Below are positions 1-10,859 of a stretch of 64,000 bases of DNA, one piece after another. The DNA comes from Megaustenia siamemsis (taxonomy: Eukaryota; Mollusca; Gastropoda; Stylommatophora; Ariophantidae): NCBI GenBank assembly GCA_032433765.1, contig JAVIAB010000160.1, positions 36,571,780 through 36,635,779 of the forward strand, given 5' to 3'. The notes beneath the pieces are model-generated. The model saw only the letters and a program-made list of their open reading frames with translations. It was not told the DNA's origin and did not search any database. How positions within the stretch are numbered: position 1 is the first letter of the stretch; the number at the start of each line of letters is the position of its first letter. The position numbers and the translations under genes are program-made.

Positions 1-158
1 TTGACTTTAGCTAAACTATTTCACGCTTCCTGTGTCGCGCCGCAAATTGAAACCACTTGAATAAAATATCAATATGGAGAATAAGTGGAATGTTCCAGAC
101 TCGGGACATTTTCATCCAGAAATTTTGCTAAAATTTCCCAGATGTAACTAAATTGCTA

Positions 159-661
159 AACAAAATAAAAGAAATAAACAAAAGAATAGGTATAGCAAAA
201 CGTAATTTTAATGCCATGAAAAATATACTAACAACAAAACAAATAACACCAGGGTTTAAACTAAGAATAGCAAAATGTTACATCTTCTCAATATTCCTGT
301 ATGGTGCGGAAATGTGGATTTATAGAAGAATAGGTAGAATTGGATGGAAACAAAAGAAAATAAACGATGAAGTTTTAAAACAACTAAAATTAAAAAGAGA
401 ACTACTAAATACAAACCAGACAAGACAAATGACATTTTTAGGGCATGTTAAAAGACACAACAGCCTAATAAAAGTAATATTGGAAAAGAAAAAACAAGGT
501 AAAAGAGGCAGAGGCAAACCAAGACTTACAAGGACAAGTAACATCAAAAGGTGGACAAGTCAATCTATGACAACCTGCACCATCAAAGCAATAAATAGAG
601 TGGAATGGCGCTCCAAGGTAGCCAACCTTCGTTGCGGAGACGGCACTTGATGATGATGATG
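159..661 (+). mobile_element. LINE family A, 5'-truncated 3' end, with target-site duplication
   Basis: This is the C-terminal part of a non-LTR retrotransposon ORF2, downstream of the reverse transcriptase, ending in a (TGA)n tail. The open frame at 153-650 contains the usual LINE tail motifs (KCYIFSIFLYGAEMW, RRIGRIGW, GHVKRH, GKRGRGKPRLT) and ends LRCGDGT just before TGATGATGATGA. The short 3' region with a trinucleotide tail resembles the RTE clade (inference). The 13-bp sequence AACTAAATTGCTA flanks the copy at 146-158 and 662-674, which marks a target-primed insertion truncated at its 5' end. No catalytic domain remains, so it is a dead copy. The first codon of the open frame is TTG and is not a real start. 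Confidence 0.85.
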
Positions 662-694
662 AACTAAATTGCTACTTTCAGATGAAAATAAACA

Positions 695-1085
695 TCCTCA
701 TCACGTGCCATACCGGTTGGCGTAGGCAATCATATCCTTCCACAATCTTTTATCTACAGTGCATCGTATCAGTTCTGTTGTTGACTGTTTTCCATGCCAT
801 GACACCAAGCTATCCAGTATTTTCTCTCTTTGTCGTCCGCGATCTCTCTTTCCTTTTATTTTGACAGTTGTAACCAAGTATTCCAACTTTCCTCTTCTCA
901 TGATGTGCCCGAAAAATGTTGATTGCTTCTTTCTGATGTTTTTTTAAGAGCTCCCTTTTTGTTTTGGCCTCTTTGAGAACGTCGTCATTGGTCTTTCTAG
1001 TTGTCCAGGGGAACTTTCAACATTCTTCTGATAAATCCCATCTCTGTGGCCTCTAATCGTCTTTTCATTTTTTGTAAGCGGGGTA
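695..1085 (-). mobile_element. LINE family B 3' fragment
   Basis: Read on the minus strand, this encodes the C-terminal LINE tail. It has RRGKLEYLVTTVKIKGKRDRGRQRE followed by a region ending MIAYANRYGT, then a degenerate (TGATGA) tail at the 695 end. Both reading frames are interrupted. The same sequence recurs at 6725-6960, 11505-11895 and 50095-50455. It starts about 20 bases after the family A insertion. Confidence 0.8.
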
Positions 1086-1089
1086 GTAG

Positions 1090-1740
1090 AGTTCTGCCCT
1101 ACCAAATGAGGAGTAAGACGTCTCCTTTCCTCCGCTAGTCTTCGGGACACCCTTGGGCAAGGTGGAGCTCCCGTTTAGCCCCCTCCCCTCCCCCCCCCCC
1201 ACATCAGGTATTATGTGAAACCATTGGAGCAGGTGGTGGATGGTGTTGTGGGAGCAGTTGACAAGTAGTGCCGGTTATGGTCACCACACCGCAATGGCAG
1301 ACCGAGGAACCCATGTATAGAGACAATGGCTGCGATCTCCGACTAGTACAGTCACTGCCAAGAAGGAAAGGAATGCATACTACCTTCTTATATTGCCTAG
1401 ACTAATCATGACAAATCACAACTTAAAAACAAACAGCTGTGCATATTGTCTTACTAGACCTTCAGTAACAGCAGTCTCTAACTACTGTGATAATGACAAA
1501 GATACTTAGCCGGCACGCTCCGGCATAACGTGTATGTAGTGAGTGCTGTTGAAGAAGATAAGTACCGACTTGGTATAATTAAAGTTGTTGACCTTTAAGA
1601 CAACAAGAAAAAAACCACAATACAGCTTTTAATAAACGTTCGAGAAGAGGTCGAAAACATGAAAGGTGGAGTAGTGGAATATTAGAACACACTAGAAAAC
1701 ATAACAACGGCAGAGGACAAGAGAAGTGCAAAAGACCTTA
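1090..1740. other. No gene seen; unassigned unique-looking DNA
   Basis: The stretch holds a C-rich run near 1185-1201 and otherwise mixed sequence with stops in every frame. A weak match to family E LINE tails occurs near 1675-1740 (an ATATTAGAACACACTAGAAA-type segment). Nothing else can be supported. Confidence 0.4.
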
Positions 1741-1800
1741 AACTGTGTCACCCCTGGATGATAACAAGCAAATGAGGGAAAGAAATAGAATAAGATCTTC

Positions 1801-1969
<169 letters not shown>

Positions 1970-2355
1970 GTCTGTCTGTCTTTCTGTTTGTCTGTTCGTC
2001 TGTCTGTCCGTCCGTCTGTCCCTCCGTCCGTCCGTCCGTCCGTCCGTCCCTCCGTCCGTCCGTCCGTCCGTCCCTCCGTCCGTCCGTCCGTCTGTCCTCC
2101 GTCCGTCCGTCCGTCCGTCCGTCCGTCTGTCCCTCCGTCCGTCCGTCCGTCTGTCCCTCCGTCAGTCCGTCCGTCTGTCCCTCCGTCAGTCCGTCTGTCT
2201 GTCCCTCCGTCAGTCCGTCTGTCTGTCCCTCCGTCAGTCCGTCCGTCTGTCCCTCCGTCAGTCCGTCCGTCTGTCCCTCCGTCAGTCCGTCCGTCTGTCC
2301 CTCCGTCAGTCCGTCCGTCTGTCCCTCCGTCAGTCCGTCTGTCTGTCTGTCGATG
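1970..2355. repeat. (GTCT/GTCC)n tract with a 20-bp higher-order unit
   Basis: The tract keeps the tetranucleotide register of the ATCT array but changes to GTCT, then GTCC with CTCC interruptions. From about 2140 a 20-bp unit (CCGTCTGTCCCTCCGTCAGT) repeats roughly nine to ten times. The long frames on both strands (SVRPSVPP-type and its complement) are by-products of the repeat. Confidence 0.95.
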
Positions 2356-2379
2356 TCCACAGGCATAGACCCAAATAAT

Positions 2380-2850
2380 CTTTCTCCTTTTTTAATTTGT
2401 TCTTTTTAGCAGTCCTAATCCTTGCAAAGATCTTGTATCAAATCTCGTCATTTGTCTCTGTTCTGAGCCAGCAACTCTATCTCAGTGAGAGAACCGATTT
2501 ATGCTGCATGTGCCTCTCTGATCAATGTTCTTCTCAATGTTTTTCTGTTGGTTTTTTTCCCCTCCTACTTGTTGTTTCTCACATGGAGGCTTGTTTTGGT
2601 ATTCAGTTATTATCTCTTTTCATCACTTGTCCAACATATGTCCAGCGTCTTTTCGTGATTATTAATGATACTGGTTGTTTTTTTTTTTGCAATTTCTCTA
2701 ATTTCCTCGTTTGTTTTGAATTCCTTCCACGCTATACAAAGTATTTTCCTGAGACATTTATTTTCGAATGCGTTCAACCTTGTTTTTATGTCACTTGTTG
2801 TTTGCCAGCTCTCGCATGCATAGAAGTAGAAGATCTTAGAGCCGTCAAAA
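2380..2850 (-). mobile_element. LINE family H 3' fragment (degenerate)
   Basis: On the minus strand the motifs YACESWQTTSDIKTRLNAFE and KCLRKILCIAWKEFKTNEE can be read near 2850-2700. This is the typical segment after the reverse transcriptase of non-LTR elements. Stops and frame changes follow. The copy differs from families A to G and abuts a plus-strand family C copy near 2900. Confidence 0.65.
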
Positions 2851-2904
2851 TATGGGTCAATTCTAAAACAGGAGGAAGAAAACAGACTGGAGAAATTAAA
2901 TTTT

Positions 2905-3062
2905 ACAACAGACAGGAAAACATGTAGTGGACACAGAAATGTTTTAGTGAAAAGATGTTGTTATTTTCATGGATATCTAAGACGAGCAATGAGGGTGGCG
3001 TTCTAAAAAAGGTAGATTTTAAAAGAGAACCTACTACCAACACCACGAGAAAACAATAATCT
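2905..3062 (+). mobile_element. LINE family C, left part, interrupted by the 29-bp satellite
   Basis: The sequence aligns by eye with the family C copy at 58720-58885. Shared landmarks are CAACAGACA.GAAAA, CAGAAATGTGGTTTT, GAGCAATGA, AAAAGAGA and AAACAATAAT, leading to TGCCATGTAATG. At that point it runs straight into the 29-bp array. The rest of the same copy is found at 6375-6560. All frames are broken. Confidence 0.8.
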
Positions 3063-6000
3063 TTCCCTTGCCATGTAATGTGATGGGAACAACTGGTTGT
3101 CGTGTAATGTGATGGGAACAGCTGATTGTCGTGTAATGTGATGGGAACAACTGGCTGTTGTGTAATGTGATGGGAACAACTTGTTGTCGTGTAATGTGAT
3201 GGGAACAGCTGGATGTCGTGTAATGTGATGGGAACAGCTGGTTGTCGTGTAATGTGATGGGAACAACTGGTTGTCGTGTAATGTGATGGGAACAACTGGT
3301 TGCCGTGTAATGTGATGGGAACAACTGGTTGTCGTGTAATGTGATGGGAACAGCTGGTTGCCGTGTAATGTGATGGGAACAGCTGGTTGTCGTATTAAGT
3401 GATGGGAACAACTGGTTGTCGTGTAATGTGACGGGAACAGCTGGTTGTCGTGTAATGTGACGGGAACAGCTGGTTGTCGTGTAATGTGATGGGAACAACT
3501 AGTTGTCGTGTAATGTGATGGGAACAGCTGGTGGTTGTCGTGTAATGTGATGGGAACAACTGGTTGTTATATAATGTGATGGGAACAGCTGGTTGTCGTG
3601 TAATGTGATGGGAACAGCAGGTTGTCGTGTAATGTGATGGGAACAGCTGGTTGTCGTGTAGTGTGATGGGAACAGCTGGTTGTCGTGTAATGTGATGGGA
3701 ACAACTGGTTGTCGTGTAAAGTGATAGGAACAACTGGTTATTGTGTAATGTGATTGGAACAACTGGTTGCCGTGTGAAGTGATGGGAACAACTGGTTGTT
3801 GTGTAATGTGATTGGAACAACTGGTTGCCGTGTTATGTGATGGGAACAACTGGTTGTCGTGTAATGTGATGGGAACAGCTGGTTGTCGTGTAATGTGATG
3901 GGAACAACTGGTTGTCGTGTAAAGTGATGGGAACAACTGGTTATCGTGTAATGTGATGTGAACAACTGGGTGTTGTGTAATGTGCTGGCAACAACTGGTT
4001 GTCGTGTAATGTGATGGGAACAACTGGGTGTCGTATAATGTGGTGGGAACAACTGGTTGTCGTGTAATGTGATGGCAACAACTTGTTGCCGTGTAATGTG
4101 ATGGGAACAACTGGTTGCCGTGTAAAGTGATGGGAACAACTGGTTGTCATGTAATGTGAAGGAACAAATGGTTGTCGTGTAATGTGATGGGAACAACTGG
4201 TTGTCGTGTAATGTGATGGCAACAACTGGTTGCCGTGTAATGTGATGGGAATAACTGGTTGTCGTGTAATGTGATGGGAACAACTGGTTGTCGCGTAATG
4301 TGATAGGAACAACTAGCTGTCGTGTAATGTGATGGGAACAACTGGGTTTGTGTAATGTGATGGGAACAACTGGGTGTCGTGTAATGTGATGGGAACAACT
4401 GCTTGTCGTGTAATGTGGTGGAAACAACTGGTTGTCGTGTAATGTGATGGCAACAACTGGTTGTCATGTAATGTGATATGAACAACTGGTTGTCTTGTAA
4501 TGTGATGGGAACAACTGGTTGTCGTGTAATGTGATGGGAACAACTGGTTGTCGTGTATTGTGATGGGAACAACTGGTTGTCGTGTAATGTGATGGGAACA
4601 ACTGATTGTCGTGTAATGTGATCGGAACAACTGGTTGTCGTGTAATTTGATGGGAACAGCTTGTTGTCTTGTAATGTGATGGGAACAACTGGGTGTCGTG
4701 TAATGTGATGGTAACAACTGGTTGTCGTGTAATGTGATCGGAACAACTGGAGGTCGTGTAATGTGATGGGAACAACTGGGTGTCGTGTAATGTGATGGGA
4801 ACAACTGGTTGCCGTGTAATGTGATGGGAACAACTGGTTGTCGTGTAATGTGATGGGAACAGCTGGTTGCCGTGTAATGTGATGGGAACAGCTGGTTGTC
4901 GTGTTAAGTGATGGGAACAACTGGTTGTCGTGTAATGTGATGGGAACAGCTGGTGGTTGTCGTGTAATTTGATGGGAACAACTGGTTGTTGTATAATGTG
5001 ATGGGAACAGCTGGTTGTCGTGTAATGTGATGGAACAGCAGGTTGTCGTGTAATGTGATGGGAACAGCTGGTTGTCGTGTAATGTGATGGGAACAGCTGG
5101 TTGTCGTGTAATGTGATGGGAACAACTGGTTGTCGTGTAAAGTGATGGGAACAACTGGTTGTTGTGTAATGTGATTGGAACAACTGGTTGCCGTGTAAAG
5201 TGATGGGAACAACTGGTTGTTGTGTAATGTGATTGGAACAACTGGTTGCCGTGTTATGTGATGGGAACAACTGGTTGTCGTGTAATGTGATGGGAATAGC
5301 TGGTTATCGTGTAATGTGATGTGAACAACTGGGTGTTGTATAATGTTCTGGCAACAACTGGTTGTCGTGTAATGTGATGGGAACAACTGGGTGTCGTATA
5401 ATGTGGTGGGAACAACTGGTTGTCGTGTAATGTGATGGCAACAACTTGTTGTCGTGTAATGTGATGGGAACAACTGGTTGCCGTGTAATGTGATCGGAAC
5501 AACTGGTAGTCATGTAATGTGATGGAACAATTGGTTGTCGTGTAATGTGATGGGAACAACTGGTTGTCGTGTAATGTGATGGCAACAACTGGTTGCCGTG
5601 TAATGTGATGGGAATAACTGGTTGTCGTGTAATGTGATGGGAACAACTGGTTGTCGTGTAATGTGATAGGAACAACTAGTTGTCGTGTAATGTGATGGGA
5701 ACAACTGGGTTTTGTGTAATGTGATGGGAACAACTGGGTATCGTGTAATGTGATGGGAACAAATGGTGGTCGTGGAATGTGATGACAACAAATGGGTGTC
5801 GTGTAATGTGATGGGAACAACTGTGTGTCGTGTAATGTGGTGGAAACAACTGGTTGTCGTGTAATGTGATGTCAGCAACTGGTTGTCATGTAATCTGATC
5901 GGAAGAACTGGTTGTCGCGTAATGTGATATGAACAACTGGTTGTCTTGTAATGTGATTGGAACAACTGGTTGTCGTGTAATGTGATCGGAACAACTGGTT

Positions 6001-6375
6001 GTCGTGTAATTTGATGGGAACAGCTTGTTGTCTTGTAATGTGATGGGAACAACTGGGTGTCGTGTAATGTGATGGTAACAACTGGTTGTCGTGTAATGTG
6101 ATCGGAACAACTGGTTGTCGTGTAATGTGATGGGAACAACTGGGTGTCGTGTAATGTGATGGGAACAACTGGTTGTCGTGTAATGTGATGGAAACAACTG
6201 GTTGTCGTGTAATGTGATGGAAACAACCGGTTGCCGTGTAATGTGATGGTAGCAACTGGTTGCCGTGTAATGTGATGGGAACAACTGGTTGTCGTGTAAT
6301 GTGATGGTAACAACTGGTTGCCGTGTAATGTGAAGGGAACAACTGGTTGCCATGTAATGTGATGGGAACAACTGG
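3063..6375. repeat. 29-bp satellite, about 114 units, derived from LINE family C coding sequence
   Basis: The unit is roughly CCATGTAATGTGATGGGAAC followed by AACTGGTTG, with substitutions at a few preferred positions (AACAACTGG or AACAGCTGG, TCGTG or CCGTG). The homologous LINE segment (58883-58911) agrees at about 23 of 29 positions. Because 29 is not a multiple of 3 and the unit has no stop on the minus strand, all three minus frames stay open for hundreds of codons, which explains the overlapping HYTTTSCSHHITRQP-type frames. A higher-order period of about 1.42 kb is visible: the variant CTGGTGGTTG occurs at 3528 and at 4950. No protein-coding role is supported. Confidence 0.95.
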
Positions 6376-6560
6376 AGTATGTTGTAATATAACTGGAAGA
6401 AAATGAAGGAGATTCAAAACAGTTGATGTTAATAGTTTGCTAGAAAGTCAGTCACAGAACATATTAACCGCTGTAGAGGTAGAAAGTTTGAGAAGAGACA
6501 TGATCACCCTCGCCATCATGTATGGTACTTGATAATGGTGGTGATGACGACCAAAATTGT
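6376..6560 (+). mobile_element. LINE family C, right part, resuming after the satellite
   Basis: After the last unit the LINE sequence continues (AACTGGAGTATGTTGTAA, then AACTGGAAGAAAATGAAGGAG). It runs to GAGACATGATCACCCTCGCC and the family's 3' end, GGTACTTGATAATGGTGGTGATG. This matches 58904-59102 in the intact-order copy. It shows that the array sits inside a single element rather than between two. Confidence 0.8.
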
Positions 6561-6724
6561 TTTAAATCCCACCAGACAAGAAACTAACTACAGCAACCTA
6601 TACTCTTATCCACCTTTGTTGCCTTTCAGCGTCAAGTGAAAGTGGAAAGTTTGGGTCAAATTCTGTGGGTAATAGCTTTTAATCCAATGACGTTGTCTGC
6701 TTGTTTATCTCTGAAGTCGACACT

Positions 6725-6962
6725 GTCATCATCATCATGTGCCATACCGGTTGGCGTAGACGATCATGTTCTTCCACAATATTCTATCTGCAGTGCATCG
6801 TATCAGTTCTATTGTTGACTGCTTTCCATGTCATTACACCAAGCCAACTAGTATTTTCTCTCTTTGTCGTCCGCGATCTCTCTTTCCTTTTATTTTGCCA
6901 GTTGTAACCAAGTATTCCAACTTAACTGTTCTCATGATGTGCCCGAAAAATCTTGATGTGGA
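6725..6962 (-). mobile_element. LINE family B 3' fragment
   Basis: Minus-strand match to family B from the ATGATGATG tail (6726) through the segment encoding the conserved LVTTGKIKGKRDRGRQRE region, truncated at about 6960. It lies 170 bases beyond the satellite-bearing family C copy. Confidence 0.8.
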
Positions 6963-7059
6963 CACAGTACTATTTTCTTATTTCTCGCTAAGCCATCACC
7001 GACTTCCTAGACCCGTCTCGATTAAACAATAAAAGCAAAGAATTAAATGGTTTTGATAG

Positions 7060-7200
7060 CACGTATAAACACATACAAGAAAGCTTATCACTACGGATAT
7101 GAGGTGTCCTCGGAAAGCACTTGGAGTGATCAGAAAAAAGAATAGAATCAGAAATGATATTATAAGAAGAAAAGCAGGCATTGAACCAATCCTAAGCTAC
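7060..7200 (+). mobile_element. LINE family F, left part, split by a later LINE insertion
   Basis: Matches the family F copy at 27590-27710 (TGTCCTCGGAAAGCACTTGG, ATAGAATCAGAAATGATATT, GAACCAATCCTAAGCTAC). It is interrupted after TAAGCTAC by a minus-strand family C copy and continues at 7453. Decayed. Confidence 0.7.
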
Positions 7201-7444
7201 CTACATCATCATCATCATTATCAAGTACCGTGCCTGCTGGTGTAGGTGATCATGTCTCTCTACAACTTTCGTTCTCGACAGTTATTTATCATTTTTGTTG
7301 TTGACCTTCTGCTAATCCATTCTCTTAAGCTGTCTGGTATCTTTTCTCTCTGTTTTCCTCTATCTCTTCATCCCTCAAATTTCCCCAGTTGTTACAATAT
7401 ATTTCAGCTGTTCCCTTCTCATTACATGGCCAAAAAATGATGAT
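7201..7444 (-). mobile_element. LINE family C 3' fragment nested in family F
   Basis: Minus-strand family C 3' end: an ATCATCATC tail at 7205, then GTACCGTGCC and so on to GGCCAAAAAATGATGATT, truncated in the GHVMRRE region. TAAGCT flanks it at 7193-7198 and 7445-7450, a likely short target-site duplication. Confidence 0.75.
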
Positions 7445-7452
7445 TAAGCTTC

Positions 7453-7730
7453 GTAGAAAACAATAAATAACCTGGTCTGCCCATCTAGAAAGAATGCCGC
7501 GGGATTCCTTACCACAAAGAGCTGATATTAAAGGAGTAGATGAGAGATGAATAGGAGACAGGCCCAGAGTAAGAAGGACAGACAACATCAAAGAAACACT
7601 ATAACAACATCAAGTGGCAATGATTAAAGCCGCTAATCGGGCGAGAACCAGAACTTTCCATCTCCTCGACGCCAGAAATGGTGCAGGAGGAAGTGAAGAG
7701 GAAGAAAATGGAACATGAAAAGACAAGCAA
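7453..7730 (+). mobile_element. LINE family F, right part
   Basis: Continuation of the split copy. It encodes a broken version of the family tail (W-AHLERMPRDSL, GRPRVRRTDN, IKAANRARTRTF). The same order of motifs is seen at 27730-27955. Nested-insertion order: family F first, family C later. Confidence 0.7.
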
Positions 7731-7990
7731 AAAAATATAGCAAATAACAACAAAGCAAGTTTCACGAAAATGCAGAATAATAGTGACTTATTGTTTGTTA
7801 CTTCACATAAACTGACCAAATCTAAGGTCAGACTCATTTACAATACACTGTTAAATGAAGGAAATATTTTACAATGCAGACGTTATCCATTTATAGACAC
7901 TGAACTTCTCCTACATAGATAATGATCTTTAAAAAAAACGAAAAAAAAAAAAAGCAGCGGCAGTCTCACAGCAACTGTCGTTTGGTAATG

Positions 7991-8858
7991 AAGTGCTAGT
8001 GGCTTCATTAGCACTGAACCTCAGCTTTCATAAGTGTTAGTGGCTTCATTAGCACTGAACCTCAGCTTCAAGAAGTGTTAGTGGCTTCTTTAGCACTGAA
8101 TCTCAGCTTCAAGAAGTGCTAGTGGCTTCATTAGCACTGAACCTAAGCTTCAAGAAGTGCTAGTGGCTTCATTAGCACTGAACCTCAGCTTCAAGAAGTG
8201 CTAGTGGCTTCATTAGCACACAACCTCAACTTCATGAAGTGTTAGTGGCTTCATTAGGCCACAACCTCAGCTTCATAAATTGCTAGTGGCTTCATTAGCC
8301 CACAACCTCAGCTTCATGAAGTGCTAATGGCTTCATTAGCACACAACCTCAGCTTCATGAAGTGCTAGTGGCTTCATTAGCACACAACCTCAACTTCATG
8401 AAGTGCTAGTGGCTTCATTAGCCCACAACCTCAACTTCATGAAGTGCTAGTGGCTTCATTAGCCCTCAACTTCAGCTTCATGAAGTGCTAGTGGCTTCAT
8501 TAGCCCACAACCTCAGCTTCATGAAGTACTAGTGGTTTCATTAGCCCATAACCTCAACTTCATGAAGTGCTAGTAGCTTCATTAGCCCACAACCTCAACG
8601 TCATGAAATGCTAGTGGCTTCATTAGCCCACAACCTCAACTTCATGAAGTACTAGTGGCTTCATTAGCCCACAACCTCAACTTCATGAAGTGTTAGTGGC
8701 TTCATTAGCACACAACCTCAACTTCATGAAGTGCTAGTGGCTTCATTAGCACACAACCTCAACTTCATGAAGTGCTAGTGGCTTCATTAGCACACAACCT
8801 CAACTTCATGAAGTGCTAGTGGCTTCATTAGCAAACAACCTCAGCTTCATGAAGTGTG
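7991..8858. repeat. 41-bp minisatellite, about 21 units
   Basis: The unit is AGTGCTAGTGGCTTCATTAG followed by CCCACAACCTCAACTTCATGA. The left end carries variants with GCACTGAACCTCAGCTTCAA. The array changes from one variant class to the other near 8215, which suggests at least two rounds of expansion. Confidence 0.95.
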
Positions 8859-8922
8859 ATAACCAGTTCCCGCTGCCTCTTTTCTCTTCCCAGAGAGATT
8901 ATCTCTGATATCATTTTAAATA

Positions 8923-9173
8923 GGGGAGCTCCAATAGCTCAGTCGTTAGTGAACTGGACTGCAAAGGACAAGGGGTATGGTTCGGTCCCAACCGATGGCT
9001 TCCGGGTTCACCCAGCCTTAAATGGGTACCGGGTTTTTTTCTTTAAAAGTAAAGCGGCACGGGCGTAATACTGACCACATTACCCCAAAAATCATGTGCC
9101 GAAGGTCTGTAAAATTTATGGTCGCTAACACCATATTCCCTATACGCCACTTGGCGTGACAAGGGTACTTTAC

Positions 9174-9200
<27 letters not shown>
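8923..9200 (+). mobile_element. tRNA-derived SINE (main family), near full length
   Basis: The head GGGAGCTCCAATAGCTCAGT is a tRNA-like A box and GGTTCGGTCCC is the B box. The body contains GGGTTCACCCAGCC, a GTAAAGCGGCACGGGCGTAAT segment and ATCATGTGCCGAAGGTCTGT. It ends with the hairpin CGCCACTTGGCG, then GTACTTTACTTTTTT. The organisation is that of a Pol III-transcribed SINE, mobilised by a partner LINE. This copy has a changed A-box region. Confidence 0.9.
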
Positions 9201-9205
<5 letters not shown>

Positions 9206-9249
9206 TCATGTTAAAAAGGAAAAAAAAAAACCTTTTGGGTCAGGAAAAT

Positions 9250-9345
9250 TATTTTTCTGAAATGAGATATGAAACCTGAACTTTCGGGTTGGTAAGCGTA
9301 TACACTAACCACAACGCTAACAGCCTCTCTCATTTCAAGACGAAG
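9250..9345 (-). mobile_element. tRNA-like pseudogene or SINE head
   Basis: On the minus strand a tRNA-like stretch starts GAGAGGCTGTTAGCGTTGTG (A-box-like), reads AGTTCAGGTTTCA (B-box-like) and ends ATATCTC, so the acceptor ends can pair. No clean cloverleaf could be drawn by eye, and it sits in the poly-A/T neighbourhood of the preceding SINE. Confidence 0.45.
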
Positions 9346-9800
9346 AAAAAATAGCAGAGATACCTCAGTAAAACCGTTAATCTTTCTTACAATCAAGATA
9401 ACTCCTCGGCGAAACGTTGAGTTGGTTATCTGCCCATGATATGCATTTAAGGAGGGAGATATCCGCTCTATTGATTTCTCTTCAGTTCGTGGGTTTTCCT
9501 CGTAAAATGTCCCATGTCCCTTTCATCTCTACACCACGCTCCATAGCTAAATAATTACTGGTCATCGTTTTCTGTCGACTTTGAAACATAAAGCGAACCG
9601 GGGTAGAACTGAGGCTAATGAACTGGTCTGCTGAGGATATGAAGTAGACTTCAATCTCGATCGACAACTTTTAGGTGCAGTCGACCTTAATGAGGCACCC
9701 ACGTTTTTTTTTCTATCTGAGAAAAAAAATAATAAATCGCAAGGAGGGGCATGTACGTACTGGCAGACTATTTTATGGGAAAAGTTTAACCACTTGTAGT
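9345..9800. other. No gene seen
   Basis: Mixed sequence with stops in all frames. The stretch 9600-9700 (GAACTGGTCTGC, TCGATCGACAACTTTTAGG) may be an old SINE remnant, but the match is too weak to call. Confidence 0.3.
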
Positions 9801-10046
9801 ATGTACAGTGCCCCGTCACGCCAAGTGGCGCAAGGCGAATATGGACCATAATTAAGTAGTGACCATAATTTTTATAGACCTTCGGCGCTTGATTTTTGGG
9901 GTAGTGTGGTCGGTATTACGCCCTTGCTGCTTTACTTTTCCAGAAAAATCCCGGTACCCATTTAAGGCTGGGTGAACCCGGAAGCCATCGCTCTAGTCCT
10001 ATGTAGCCCAGTTCAATAGCCACTGAGCTATCGCGGCTCACTTTAA
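9801..10046 (-). mobile_element. tRNA-derived SINE (main family)
   Basis: Reverse copy. The terminal hairpin CGCCAAGTGGCG is at 9819-9830 and the body runs to the tRNA-like head (TATCGCGGCTCAC at 10030-10042). The B-box region is damaged by a short deletion near 9990. Confidence 0.85.
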
Positions 10047-10261
10047 CCACAGTACCCGGAAAATATTTCGATTGTAGAAAAGTATAGCCACTAACATAGA
10101 GTTTCCTATACGGCACATCTTGAGACGTGACCGAGTTCTGAAAAATACAGTAGCGACTCGTAAGATAGTACCTGGGTTTTTCATTGACAACGTCAACATT
10201 CTTCTGCTGCCGCGTTTGCTTGACATTTACTCCTCTTTGTGCTACGCATTTAAAATGATAT

Positions 10262-10800
10262 TCTTCTTCTTCTTCTACCATTTACTCCCTGTGGAGTATA
10301 GGTCTTGACCAAACACTTTCCAAGTCGTTCTGTTTCTTGCCATTCTTTTAAGATCATTCCATGTTTTCCCCATCATCTTCATCTCTGCTTTTATCTGTCT
10401 TCTCCAAGAATTCCTTGGTCTTCCTCTTTGTCTTTTCCCCTGGGGATTCCAAAAAAGGACCTGTTGTGTAATACTCTCAGTTGGCTTCCGCACTATGGGT
10501 CCTATCCAGCGCCATCGTCTTCGCTGTATCTCTTTATCCACTGGTATTTGACTAGTACGTTTCCATAATTCTATGTTATTGATTTTATCCTGCCATTTCC
10601 ATCCATTTATTTTTCGTAAGCATCCATTAATAAAAGTCTGTATCTTCATGATTGTCAGTTTTGTTGTTCTCCATGTTTCACATCCATATAATAGGACTGA
10701 CTTAACATTGGAGTTGAATAGTTTTATTTTACGCATTCCAAATGATATTAAGTGGGCGTAATTGCGCTGAGTTGTATTTAAGTTGCGATATCTTTTGCCA
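10262..10800 (-). mobile_element. LINE family D 3' end
   Basis: On the minus strand an uninterrupted frame covers the C-terminal ORF2 tail: NSNVKSVLLYGCETW, KIQTFINGCLRKI, RRRWRWIGPIVRKP, NPQGKRQRGRPRNSW, then an MARNRTTWK-type end. A (GAA)n tail follows at about 10262-10275. This open segment is longer than in most copies here, so it is a relatively young but 5'-truncated copy. No reverse-transcriptase catalytic motif remains. Confidence 0.85.
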
Positions 10801-10859
10801 CAATGCATTTTTGTTTTGTCTTTTTTTTGGAAGCTGGGAGGGTGAGATTGGGGATGCCA

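Noticed and set aside
3063..6375. Many overlapping minus-strand frames up to 364 codons rich in HYTTTSCSHHITRQP
   Set aside because: They follow the 29-bp unit in all three frames. A stop-free unit whose length is not a multiple of 3 gives this automatically. No ATG context, domain or conservation signal.
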